Positions 10,275-21,752 are shown, counted from the first letter of the stretch. The stretch: 64,000 nucleotides of DNA from Gracilariopsis chorda (GCA_003194525.1 NBIV01000183.1:1-64000), one strand, 5' to 3'. Made by a program: numbers and translations. Notes: a model not told the origin generated them from the letters alone.

Positions 10275-13080
10275 TCATGAATGTCGTAGGGCAGCTACCG
10301 CAGCTGGCAGCCGTGACAAACTCACCGAATCTGGTTTTGGATCGATGTCTCCAGACATTGCTTGATTGCCTTCTTTTTCTATACCCTTGCTGGACCCTTC
10401 TGTGAAACAGATTCGATATGCATCATCATAATGCTGAGCAAAATGAGGTGTTATGTCCTTTGATACATGGTCTGGAAGCTCGTCCCAGTCTTTCCTGTTT
10501 CCGTCCAGCAGTATAATATCCTTTACGCCCGCACGTTTGGCGGCTATTGTCTTTTCGCGACTACCACGAACAGGGAGAACCTGACCAGTTAGAGTGACCT
10601 CTCCGGTCATCGGGACATGCTGCCGAATAGATCTGTTTAGTGCCAAGGACAACAACGCAGTGACCATTGTGCAGCCGGCGCTTGGACCGTCTTTGGGGGT
10701 AGCACCTTCCGGGACATGCATGTGGAGCGAACACGCATCGAAGAACTTGCTGCTTGGATCGAACTGCTTCATGTAATTCCGCGCATACGAGAGCGCAATG
10801 TCAGTGCTTTCTTTCATAACGTCCCCAAGCTGGCCGGTCACTTTCAGGGTGACATTGTTCTCAGTAGCACCTTCAATACGTACGCATTCAATATAGAGCG
10901 TCGCACCACCCATTGAAGTCCAAGCGAGCCCAGTCGCGATACCAGGCGGAGTAAGGTCGAAAAGCCGTTCCTTTGCGAAGGGCTTCTTTCCCAAGTAGTC
11001 CTCAATGTTTTCGGCAGTGATTTTCACCTGCTCAATCTTTCTAGCGATTTGTTCTTCCTTTTCTTCGCCTTCCGTGTCTCGCGTCTTGTCTTTAACAATA
11101 CGAAGAGCAACCTTGCGGAAAATCTTCTCTATCTGCTGTTTCAAATGCCTTACCCCAGCCTCTCGGCAGTAGTCTCTCGCCCACGAAACAAGTCCATCTT
11201 CACGTATTTCAACTTGCTCTTCAGTAAGACCAGCTTCTGTCCTCACAGTTGGGACGAGTTATTTATCTGCGATCTGGACTTTTTCTTCCAGAATGTATCC
11301 GCTTAACGGAATAGATTGCATACGATCAAGAAGTGGAGCCGATATTGTATCCAAAACATTTGCTGTGCACGGAAAGAGAACCTTTGATAAGTCAATGGGT
11401 ACATCCATGTAGTGATCAAGAAAAGAGACATTCTGCTCTGGGTCAAGTGCTTCCAACAAAGCAGACGATGGATCGCCAGTCCAACCTCTGCCCATCTTGT
11501 CGATCTCGTCAATCATAATGACTGGATTGACTGCCTTCGCATTCTTGAGAGCTTGAACGAACTTGCCCGTCATAGCGCCAACATATGTTCGTCGATGACC
11601 TTTAATCTCTGCAACATCACCCATACCCCCAACAGAGAATCGATAGAACTCGCGATTTAGAGCTTTGGCGATGCTTCTTCCAATACTGGTCTTGCCAACA
11701 CCTGGAGGACCTGAAAGCAAAAGTATTTTTCCCTGTACATTACCGCGCAAACCGCTAACTGCGATAAACTCCAAAATGCGCTCCTTTACATCCTTGAGAC
11801 CGTAGTGCATTTCATCTAGAACTGTTTCCGCACGTGCTATATCAAGAGAATCCTGACTGTATACACCCCAAGGCAGTTCTGTGAGCCAGTCAAGGTAGTT
11901 CCGTGTTACGTTGTATTCTGAGCTGGGCGGTTCTAAGCTACTGAGCTTCTCCATTTCATCGTTAACAGTATTCGAAATGGCTTCCGGAACCACCTTGTGC
12001 TCCAACCTTACCTTAAACTTTGCAAGTATCGTCTCCTTTTCGTCTTTCTCCATTCCTAGCTCGCGCTTTATCTGCTTCATTTGCTCAGTGAGGAAGTACT
12101 TTCTCTGAGACTTCGAGACATTCTCCTCTATTTGTTTGTGAATACGACGTGACACGCGAGTGGTTTCCAAGTCCTTTTTCAAGAGCTCCAAGGTAAGCCG
12201 GATACGCTCAGCGATCTCCGTTTCCTCTAGCACGTCTTGAAGAGATGCAGGGTTTTCCCATTGTGAGGCAGACGCCTAAATCAGCTAGATGATAAGGGTT
12301 GTTGACATCAACGCTTTCGAGCAAGAGCTCCAGCTGCTCTTTATAAAACGAGCCCAGTCGCAACAATTCCTTCATAGTTTCTATGACGCTGAGCGAGTAG
12401 GCCTTAATTAAATCACTACCCAAGTCCGCGATGGGCTCTGTATGAAGAGTCAAAAGTGGTTCCGAGGATACGACTCGCGTCCATCTGATGCGATGGTGAC
12501 ACAAAAGCGTGAGCTCAACACCCTTCTGTCTGGGCATATGCCTGATAATCTTGGCGAGCACGCCCACGCGATGAAGCTGTTCAGCATCATTGTATGGGTA
12601 TGAATGCTCTGTGGGAACAAGGTCGATGCCAGCCTGTTTATGAAGAAAGAGTCCCACGTGTCGTAGTCCTGTGTCCCGCAGCGAGGCAAACGCTTTACAT
12701 GCGGCGGGATCGTGCACGATGATGGGTGCAATGATCTTTGGGAAACGCGGACGTGTGAAAAGCGGTATGGAGAGCAGATCGCGTGGTTCTATAGCTGGAC
12801 GCCGACCTACAACCTGCTCGGATGATGTGGAAGAAGGTGTCGGCGGTACAATGATATCCGTAGGAGACGCCGGGCTATCATTCTTGTTCTCATCGTTCTT
12901 CTTCTCATCCCTTGGGGATTTTGCTGGTGTGGACGGCTTTTTGCTGTCATCTCCGGACGAATCGGAGCAAAAGGGACGGTAGAAGCTTCGTAACGCGAGT
13001 GGAGACGGTCGTAAGAATGGTCGAGGATGGCACAAAGATGAAGAGACAAGCCTTGTGAGAGAAAGAGCTGATGATGACAT
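10275..13080 (-). pseudogene. Mitochondrial Lon protease (LONP1/PIM1-type), full length but disabled
   Basis: About 935 residues over three open stretches. N-terminal: a Ser/Arg-rich presequence (MSSSALSLTRLVSSSL) like a mitochondrial targeting peptide, a low-complexity acidic/Lys stretch, then the Lon substrate-binding domain. Middle: coiled region, AAA+ module with Walker [30 protein letters not shown] and Walker B MIDEIDK. C-terminal: S16 protease domain with the Ser motif DGPSAG (Ser codon 10680-10682). Three lesions: an extra A in the run at 12253-12256 shifts the frame inside the conserved LADLG...SLQDVLEE region; TAA at 11259-11261 replaces a codon where Lon normally has Tyr; and the catalytic Lys of the GGxKEK motif is Arg (10557-10559, RGSREK). 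Lon degrades damaged matrix proteins; this copy should not. An error in the assembly could explain one lesion, hardly all three. Confidence 0.85.
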
Positions 13081-13684
13081 GACTGTGACGGAAGGCTTTC
13101 GGGGTAGTATTGCTGTGGTGTGTCAGATCGTTAAGACCTGGACAGAGACGGTCGGAACTGTTAACTCGTCGAGTATGTTACGGGGGCGTCGCTTGCAAGC
13201 GCTCCACCTGGATGACGATCACGACGAAGCCACAGATGACGTGGTTCGGCGATGATCCGCTCACGGTCCCACGGTAGTCCTCCAGCCGAAAAGCAGCTGG
13301 GTCGGTTCCAGATTATGAGGGCGCCTTCGGAGCACTGCGGTTGAGCTTTAGTACAAGCTTGTCCTCGTGTGCTCTTGATTGGTTTGAGTTCACGCTAGAC
13401 AAGCGTAGATCTCTATGGAAGAATGGTCATCGACGGGACTCCTTCTTGCGTTAAATATATGGAAGCTTTCCAAAAATCGCAATTTTTCGACTTTTTAAGT
13501 ATTTTTCCTACGCTTGAAAGAAATCCAAGGCTTGATAACAAAGCTCCCGCTTCCCTCATCACATCTTTGTTTTGTACTGGGGCTTAGATATTGCGCCCTT
13601 GTTTGATGAAAGCAGGTGTAGTATGACATACTGCGATACTACGGCGGTAACGATTTGAGCTGCTGGCTGGGAAACCTTCGCATT

Positions 13685-13734
13685 ATTGACAGATATTCTG
13701 TGTAGACAATGGTCTACACAGAATATCTGTCAAT
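13685..13734. repeat. Perfect 23-bp inverted repeat with 4-base loop
   Basis: Arms 13685-13707 and 13712-13734 are exact reverse complements, separated by AATG. The arms are AT-rich in the middle (AGATATTCTG). No T run follows on either strand, so it is not a simple terminator. It could fold as an RNA hairpin or a DNA cruciform. Confidence 0.85.
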
Positions 13735-14737
13735 TGTTGATATGGAAATGGTAGAACTGGTCTAGCTTGTGACAGTGAGTTTCTCTGATATGAGGTTGGA
13801 TTAAGTTGCTCGTTTAATGCAGCCAGGGTTGTACGGCAACTCTCTCTCCGGTAATAGTAGATGAACTCGTAATCCTTTATTATATTCTAGTCTGGGAGCT
13901 ATACTAGTACAATAGCAGAGAAGCTGCGGTCTAGCACACTCCTCTACCGATCAAACCATGAGAAGAACTATCCTGCCCAGACTTGTTTTACTCACCAGCT
14001 ATATACGCTCTAACTCTTTCCCCTATAACCTTCCTACCATCTCTCTTTCGCAGTGGCCACCGAATACATACTGTTGTGGCCTAAAAGCTCTCTGAAACTT
14101 CACAAATTCCCAGGGACCGTGTTTGTAAGTAAAACAAAGTTGCAAGTCCTCATGCTACTTTTCTTGTCCTTCACCTGGTGTCTCTACATGGCATAATAAT
14201 CCATCGGTGCCCTATGTAGTTCCATTTTGTCTGCAAAATTTTTGATTTTGCGGAACGATACATTCTCTTCCACCTTCTACTTGGCTTAGAAAGGCAAACG
14301 CAGACTATAGACTAAAGTTGTGAATTGAGCAATACCCTTAATTGTTAAAGCGTTGTTCTGTTAACTTCAAAGTGCTTGTCACTGACGAAATTGTGTTTCC
14401 GCGCTTCCAAAGGCATATGTTGACAATGAAACTACTGTTACAGAAAGGATAAACAACTCATCCCCTACCTCACTGCACGGCGATATCAGCAAAAACCTGT
14501 TTTTGAGTTCGAAAATAATATCCTACCGCGGAATATGAAGTAATAAGGTTTCGACATATCGCGAAACAAAGGAGGATGAATGAATTACTTTTGAGTTATG
14601 TTTATCTTCTAACTCGTCTCTGCTGTTGATTTTGCTATTTGCGTGGTGGACACAAACATTTTCTTGTCTTTGCTGGCGCGCATGTCCATTACGCTCCTTC
14701 TTGATGCTCATTATGAGCTATATGCCGGTTGAGTTTC

Positions 14738-14848
14738 CATCGATGGGATTGCAATCCCAGGTTGCAACACATTTCAAAGATTGCAATTCGATGGGGTGTG
14801 AGCAGACCCATCAACCCATCAGATTGCAAAGATTGCACCCATCAATTT
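14738..14848. repeat. GGGATTGCAATCCC / CCCATC repeat cluster, copy 1
   Basis: Contains the palindrome GGGATTGCAATCCC, then ATTGCAATTCGATGGGG, then CCCATCAACCCATCAGATTGCAAAGATTGCACCCATC broken into sub-repeats. The same words (GGGATTGCAATTCGATGG, CCCATCAGATTG) recur at 15338-15447. May be a small decayed transposon. Confidence 0.5.
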
Positions 14849-15337
14849 GAAATCAAAGGCAGTCGTCAGACTGCGTTGAATATATCGATATACAAAGAAC
14901 CGTAAACTCGATACATGCTCTACCGTTGGCAATGTACATCTCTTCAAAGATGCTTAGCGAACACTCAACAGCTCAAGAGCTGTTCTAACCCTTCATAACC
15001 ATATAAAAGCTGATCAAGTTCACCTTTTACTTTTGGTCTGTGGCTGAGGGGAACGTCTGTGGTCAATGGCTGGTAGTGTTCTGTCGAATAATCGAATGAG
15101 AACAAGCCCTCAGTTGTTTGAATCTATTTTTTTTGCGTGTTAATGCGCGGTTTCGGGATGTTGAAGTTGTACAACAGGCCTTCGATTCTGTTAGAAAGGA
15201 GGAAACAGCGGTGCAATAAATCACGGTAGCTTTGATAAAATCCTACATAATGGTGATGGGAATTGAGATGGCGGTTCAGCAAAGTGACGGGGATGGGCAT
15301 TGCAGCTTAGTTAAGTAATGGGGATGGGGACTGGATT

Positions 15338-15447
15338 TTTCCCACTGGGATTGCAATTCGATGGAGAATCCCATCAAGGAGATCGCATCAAGGAAATCCC
15401 ATCAATTGCGAGATTGCTGCTACACCCACCCATCACCTTCCCATCAG
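15338..15447. repeat. GGGATTGCAATTCGATGG / CCCATCA repeat cluster, copy 2
   Basis: Shares GGGATTGCAATTCGATGG and CCCATCAGATTG with the cluster 600 bp upstream, in the same order but with different spacing. Confidence 0.5.
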
Positions 15448-16329
15448 ATTGTTTCCACCCATATAGCCTATATGCGCCTGATCATTACGGTTATGTTTAA
15501 TTTTCCAAAGGTCAACTCTTTGATTCGAATGCTAGGTTTCTGGAATCAGAATCAAGCATTGGAACATTTCGGTTTTCGTTGACGGAAGGTCGGCATACCA
15601 CGACCACCTATCTTCTACTTTTGTCGTCCTTCACAAACGAATACTTTGCAGTGGCAAATGGCCAGAAGACGCTCTTCTGTGGCCCCATTATTACTACCTG
15701 CACATCCAAACGCTCCTGGCGCATTCTCAGTAGCAAGAGCTGTGACCCATGACAAGCTTCTCCGTTTGGACACTGTTATTTTACGAGGAAACAAGCCACT
15801 AATGAAAATCTGAAGTCGCCAAAACTGGGATTGTTAACGTTGATTTAGACAGAAGATACATGTACTTCTGCGTTCCTCGCTTCATTAGTCGTAATATTGG
15901 CTTTAATGTGGTCCAAAAGATGGCTGTGAATAGATTTTTCTGCAATGCTTTTGTTGCTGAGTTGTGTAACAAAGCACTTGTGCAGATTAAGATTAAAAAA
16001 AGGGCAGTAATTGAAGAGGATCGCTGTTTAAAGAGGGAGAAGACCAGGAAGCCAAGCTGTAGCGGGAGCCCCATGCGTATAAGGAAGTGTTCAGAAGGAA
16101 ATGTGAGTTAGGCTTCGGGTCTTCGAGTTGTTAAGGATAGCTTTAAGGGTAGGTGCAAACCCTCTTCGAAGAGAAAGGACTATAAATTGCCGATGGTATA
16201 GATTGGTATCAACAGTACTGAATGGTACGCAGTTACACTCACCTATAACAAGAAATTTAGTCCACAATCTTTTTGTTCCAGCAAGACCTCCGACAGAATT
16301 CTTTTGAAGAGCTCCTTCAATCTAATCGC

Positions 16330-16399
16330 AGCTAGTGATGATCGTTCCGGATATGAAAGTTTCTCATAACCACAGCTAGTGATGAACGTTCCGGATATG
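16330..16399 (+). repeat. Two 26-bp direct repeats
   Basis: AGCTAGTGATGATCGTTCCG-type unit at 16330-16355 and again at 16374-16399, with one mismatch. They lie about 140 bp beyond the 3' end of the cysteine-rich gene. Confidence 0.7.
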
Positions 16400-16534
16400 T
16401 AAGGTTTTCATGATCTCAGTATCTTTCCCTTAACTAAGTCTTAATACTCAGCCATTCTGCTGGGCAAAATCAGAGCTCATTGCTCGTTTCAAAGCATTCT
16501 CGTTTTGGAGAACCTGAGCGGGCCACCTTCCACC

Positions 16535-16900
16535 TTACACGCCGCCGCGAGACTTGCAAGCTTTAATGCATGCTGCCCCAGCAGCGATACACGCCGGACC
16601 ACAAGATTCAGCCTCAGGTGCACACGCACCGATGCACAACCCCATAGCCGCTGCGCACGAGAGGTTGCAGATGATCTTTCCTCGAGAGTTCAGTTTCCTG
16701 ACTTTGCCACAGCACTTGAGCACACTTCGGTTGACACGGCTTTGTTTCTGGCTGCTGCTCAGCTTGCTGTATGAGCGCCAGTGAAAGCGACCAACAATAC
16801 CCTTGTCGTAGATACTGTCACATTTTCCAGCATATCCAACGCTGAAGAGAGCGAGGAAGAGAGAGAAGAATAAAGCAAAGGCAAAGTTGAGCTTGGCCAT
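16535..16900 (-). CDS. Small secreted cysteine-rich protein with four evenly spaced CX3C pairs
   Basis: 121 residues. Residues 1-25 form a clear signal peptide (hydrophobic core FAFALFFSLFLALFSVGY, likely cut after AG), so the mature protein is about 96 residues, basic, and probably secreted. Cysteines fall at 27, 63, 64, 78, 82, 89, 93, 100, 104, 111 and 115. The last eight make four CX3C pairs repeating exactly every 11 residues; the linkers are Ala/Gly-rich. An 11-residue period suits a helix, so the pairs may clamp neighbouring helices or bind metal. I do not recognise the family; the Ala-rich CX3C pattern loosely recalls zygote-specific ZYS-type proteins and helical hairpin peptides. No function is claimed. 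No stop or frameshift; a TATA box lies about 135 bp upstream (17032-17038). Confidence 0.7.
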   Translation of the reverse strand: MAKLNFAFALFFSLFLALFSVGYAGKCDSIYDKGIVGRFHWRSYSKLSSSQKQSRVNRSVLKCCGKVRKLNSRGKIICNLSCAAAMGLCIGACAPEAESCGPACIAAGAACIKACKSRGGV

Positions 16901-17031
16901 GATTCAGTGAATTTGAAGTTGAACGGAACTTTGTGCCAACTGACGGAATAGAAATGTGTGGAAGAGGATGTAGGTAAGTGAGTTAGGATGTCTTCATGGC
17001 CCGAGACGACGCCCTTCGAGCTGTGGGAGGG

Positions 17032-17038
17032 TTTTATA
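17032..17038 (-). promoter_or_regulatory. TATA box for the cysteine-rich gene
   Basis: Reverse strand reads GTATAAAACCC. A start about 30 bases downstream would give a 5' UTR of roughly 100 bases before the ATG at 16900. Confidence 0.5.
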
Positions 17039-20000
17039 CTGTCGGTTTGAGTTCATCATTCTCCAGACAAGTTAACTGTTTGCAAGAAGTTCGATTTTCT
17101 AAAGTGAAGAAACATGAGTTTCGACGACTCCTGCCAACGGACGGCTCACTCACTCATATTTTATCGTATCAGCTTCTTCGTCAGAGAGTGAGGACGTATT
17201 ATTGGCAGGCCCGATTATGGCGATCTCAAAAGCTATGAAGTAAATCCATAACAAAGGAGGTGATGGTATCAAGCCTGGGCAAGACAAATATCTTGTCATT
17301 CGCATATGCTACGGTTTTACTTGCAGAGGGATATAGTTTCTTATTACCGGAGACGCGTTGCAGCTACGAGTTAATCTTCTGAATGCTGATCTGCGTGGTC
17401 TATTGACATATCAAGCGACTCGCTGCTTGTTGTAATGAATGAAGTCACAAAAGCCACCAGACAAATTTCATCAATACAGCTGAATCTTTTGCTATCCAGA
17501 GCGTAGAGCTGAGCTGCCCAATCGTGATAATATATATGTAGGTTCTTCAGTGTTGTTGTTCCAAATGAGTGGAAACAATTGGGATTGCAACAATAGGATT
17601 GTTGGATGTGTTTTGGGATCCTCTTTTTCTCGTTTCCAACCTGCAAACGTTTATGCACCGGTGTATTGAAGTTATAAATGTTATCAACGCGCTCATTATA
17701 ACTTCCATCAGAAAGAAAGACTTGCGGACTTCAGGGGGGGATGATCTCGATTTCTTTGAAAGAGAACTGTAAGAAGAAATGAAAAGCGATTCTTTACTGA
17801 TGCTCTCTTCATGCAGAGATGGTATTCCCTAACCTCTTTACAAAGGTATGTCTAAAGTATATCCTTGGTGGCGCAAGATATAAAGAACTAAATATCTTAC
17901 ACGGAATTTAGATGGTGAATTTTCCCGGCACATGATATTTGCTTACGATAAGACCTTTCTTTTAACTCTCTGGAAAGTGTAATGCGGGTCTACATATGGC
18001 TTATTCCAGACCATGAGCTAAACTCATTTCATAAAATGCGAATTCTCCATCCCTTAATGGGCGTCTCCTGAAACCGCAAATACACAGATTTAAAAGGCTA
18101 TACATGAGTCTGAGGTTGGATGCATTTCATCGAAAGCTCATGGCTCCTGATGCTTCTTCCATGAGCTTTGTTTCTGCCAAAGAGAATGTGGAACAAATCT
18201 CTCGCATGCGAGATAACGAAGAAACAGTTTTTCGCTTCTGCGTTTTCAGGAGACGCCTAAATCCGAAGACCACAACAATCTCCTTGAGCAACAAACCAGC
18301 GAAGAGATAAGATCATGGTTGACGATTTAACCGCTCGAGAGAATGTGTGCACCGGGGACTCAGACTAACAGGTCATCACTCTGCTGACACAATTCCACTG
18401 CTTTTACCAAAGGCACTGCTGCATTCCATCTGTAGCATGGCCTCAATAAGGAAACCTTTGCAAGTTGTATCTCTTTTTCCAACGCATGAATCCATTCAGG
18501 TAAGGTTGTTCTTGAGGAGTACAGCGAGGACAAATCTAACCCTCGCGAATGCCAACAATGTCATGTTGAATACTTGTCACGTCGAAAAGCTGCACCGATA
18601 CTGTTAACTACATAGGCGCATTCGCAGATGAGAATACTTGTCACGTTCATGCAATCTTCAAAACCCCTAAAACGCAGACTGTCCGAAACAGTTCTCGGAA
18701 TTAGCAGAAATAATTGTACCGTCACTAGTTGAACACTTCAAGGTGTTGTTTGAATGTGCACTACCGTTGGTGGAGTATGGAGCGATTGATCATGGTTCTG
18801 GATGGTTCATGTCTACACCAGTTCTTTAGGTACAAGAATACGCTCGACTGTGAGCTAGCTTTTGCGAATCATGGAAATGATGGAAAAGAGTGTGTTACCT
18901 ATGCATTATGTAGAGCAACGCTATTGCGGAACTTTAACGCTAATGCGGCTCATATACAATTGATCCCATGGATAAGCATGGAACCGACATTATGAGATGG
19001 AGGTCAATTTCCAATTGTTTGGCGTAGAGCCAATTATTGGCATGGTTATGATTAGCCCAGTATTACTGGTAAGAGTAGCACACGTTTAGTGGCTTTTACA
19101 CTCATTTTTGGGCTGGTCAATATTTTAGAGACAATCACCATTAGAGTGGGTTGGCGCTGCCGCTACTTAAACGGAGGTGCACCAACCCATCCCTCTGAGA
19201 AGTAAACTATCAAGCAAGTGCTTGGCTCTGACTCAGACCCCCCTGGGCGCCTAATAAATCCTCGTGGAGGGCCGATTTCTTGTGCAGAACTAGTCACCCA
19301 ACGTTTGGAGCTTTTTCACTGCACTAGCCTACAGTTCTCCACTGCATGTTGAGTGTTCTTTCTTTTGTTTTTCCTGGTAGCAGATGGCACCATAGTGTCC
19401 ATTGGTGTTACCGTTCACCGACATTAAGTCGTCTTTACGATCTAGCTGGTTTAAACCGTCGTCACGGCCTCTCATCTGACACCTGTCGTGCACGTAAAGT
19501 AGAACCCAGAGTTACGCCCGACTAGTGTGGCCACGAAAAGTGGTTTGTTCGCTACACTGCCCTCTACGAAGGAAGTCCCCAAAAAGCCTTCGTGCGGCAT
19601 GCTCTCACAGGGTTTGGACCACAGATTATGCCCTATATTACAAGTTGGGAATCCTGTATGTGCGCGCGAGTCGATCAAACCTTTGAATAGCAAAGTTTTG
19701 TGGGACGCATGTTGCAGTTTCTTTCAGGACGTGTGCAATTAGTGACCAAAAGTGTACGAAAAGGGTATGAGACGAAAAGTAAGATTTCAGGCACAGGTTG
19801 CACGTGGTAGTTTTTGACAAAAACGTTTGACTTTAGTATGAAGCTAAGATATTCAGAAAACCGCGCGCAGCATCAGTAAGTGCCTCCATCCGTCAATGCA
19901 TGTGACTTTTTTTCCTCTTTTCTTCGACAAACGCTACCCTTCGGGTTACACAAGAGCCGTTGTGGCGATGAACGTACTGTATTTGAAACCAGAGTTAAAA

Positions 20001-20400
20001 TGCTCCCAAACTGGTTTATTCTTAAGCCTGAGGTCTCCCCAACTACGGCAGATTTCATAAAGAGCGTCATGGGTTAAGAACCAAAACGTGGTAGCGTCTC
20101 GATTCTCAGCTGGCGTGAACTGGTTTGTCGACCTAAACCGTTGCGACATGAAAGTTTCACGCTGTGCTTCTTGTGCCAGGTGGCGGCTCAACCGGACACA
20201 GGGATTTCAGCAACCTCACTGGCTCGGAGTCAAGGCCTGAGCGCCATATATGTTGATACGTGCCGTCATTGGAGTGTTTGATCCCAAAATGCGCTACCAA
20301 GTGGGGGAAACGCATAAGTGCGATTTCTGCTGCACTGCACCCACCTTTTACCGTCGTTCTGCTGATATTTCCAGCCAAACAGGGTGCCTGTCCACTGAGC
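17039..20400. other. No recognisable gene; right boundary of the foreign segment lies in or near here
   Basis: AT-rich sequence with scattered short ORFs of no known family. Somewhere between about 16.9 and 20.4 kb the non-retroviral DNA must give way to Gypsy-B linker sequence, but I could not place the junction. The expected Gypsy-B chromodomain was not found here. A short inverted repeat (GGGTTGG...CCAACCC) occurs at 19147-19187. Confidence 0.35.
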
Positions 20401-20955
20401 TGGGTGCATCGCCTACTCTCCTTTTACATGGTTCGAAACCTTTTTTCTCTTTTTCCAAGGTTACCAAAGTGCCTCTCTCGGAGTTCTGTTACTCCCAACA
20501 ACACAGGGTGGTCCATATCTGGTCAAAGACCTCGTTGGATTCTTCTGCATGCAGGTCAGCGACTACCAGGCGATCCAGATCGGCCGAGTCTGGCTTTGTT
20601 TTTACGGTATTGTGAACTCCGATGCGGGTATCAAGTTTCTTGGAAGCAATTCCGGAATCGGGACCGACATCCCCGACGGTTTCTTTCCTAATAGGAATAC
20701 TATCTTCATTGCTGACTGCATCTTCAACCTGGGCTGCGGGAGCGTTGAGAGCCCGCTACGGGGTATTGACGGAAGCCATCTCACATTTCTCAATAGCAGT
20801 TCCATTATTACATAGACCGGGCAACGCCGGAGTAACCAAAGTGGGACTTCCGTTCTCCTCCCGCTCCCTAGGCGGAGCCTCGGAGGTTTGTAAAACCTCT
20901 GGTGGGGGAGTAACTCTGTAAGAGACAATTAGATGAGACTTTGAGGGGTTAGAAT
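20400..20955 (-). pseudogene. Gypsy-B pol, linker region after integrase (remnant)
   Basis: Reverse-strand translation is Pro/Glu/Asp-rich and protein-like from 20955 down to about 20.45 kb (for example EAPPREREENGSP at about 20870 and DSADLDRLVVADLHAEES at about 20560), with stops. Its composition matches the integrase-to-chromodomain linker of Gypsy-A1. It continues the sequence on the other side of the solo LTR at 20956-21752. Confidence 0.5.
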
Positions 20956-21752
20956 TGAAATGCAATGCCCTCAGAGAGGGATTCTTGGTACTTGGTTGAT
21001 TTCCCGAATGTTTCGGTAATGTAGTCATTGCATGAACTACGACCACTAATAGTGGATTTGACACGTGGGACACGGAAGAGTCAATTGGCGGTTGGCCAGA
21101 GTAGTGGGCAAGAACCACCAAAGTGGAGTAATTTAGTTAATTCTATTTATTATTCTTACACCCATTTCTGGGATGGTTTAGTACTTAGTGCGCCGGCGGG
21201 TTGCCGTCGCACCAGTAAACCTTCCTGAACAAGGGAACCCAACCTGGGGAATTGGCTCTAGACCTCACCGCCTTTGAGTGTTCTCTACTCCTCTTTGGAG
21301 GGAAGCACCGTCGCATACGGGAAGTCTAACCCCCTTCCCTATCTAAAGGAGCCGAATATTCGGACTGTTATTCCAGCTGTCTTGGTGTTCGCCTTGTATA
21401 AGGTTTATTTACTGGCACTGCCGTTAGTCTTCGTCACGACACTCTTGACTCAGCTCCCCTTTATTTTTCCCTTTACAGGGTGGCTTTCCCGCTACCCACG
21501 GCTCGTATTTGTGCGTGCCACTAACGTGGAAACCTCACCTCTCTAGAGGACGACCACCCCCATACACCGCGGCTGCGGATACCCGACTCTTGCTTCAACC
21601 TCCCTGCGCAAGTCGCGACGGGTGGCCTCGGCCTTACAACCCGACATAGTCGTGCCACTCCTGGGAGGGCTCTACCCAACTGGGCTCACCTTTAACAAGA
21701 AAAGATGCCGAACGTCTTTCGGTGCACTCCCGCTTCCGGGCATTGCACTACA
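20956..21752 (+). mobile_element. Solo LTR of family A, forward
   Basis: 797 bp from TGAAATGCAATGCCC to GCATTGCACTACA, matching (in the opposite orientation) the LTRs at 22506-23334, 31772-32604 and 55518-56303. Flanks AGAAT (20951-20955) and AGAGT (21753-21757) fit a TSD with one change. Gypsy-B linker sequence continues on both sides, so this is a solo LTR inside Gypsy-B and not the end of another element. Confidence 0.7.

Larger units (their letters stand above)
13081..16534. other. Gene-poor stretch with hairpin and short repeats
   Basis: No ORF here shows a domain or convincing codon pattern. It includes a perfect hairpin (13685-13734), two related direct/inverted repeat clusters (14738-14848, 15338-15447) and a pair of 26-bp repeats (16330-16399). 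The first 150 bases would be the Lon promoter region. ORFs 15860-16111 (+) and 16074-15799 (-) mirror each other and are not supported. Confidence 0.4.

Noticed and set aside
12671-12982. Forward ORF of 103 residues
   Set aside because: Shadow of the Lon N-terminal coding region on the other strand.
13685-13734. Intrinsic terminator
   Set aside because: No T run follows on either strand, the stem is AT-rich, and the setting is eukaryotic.
15799-16111. ORFs 16074-15799 (-) and 15860-16111 (+)
   Set aside because: They overlap antisense, have no recognisable motif, and neither has a convincing start context.
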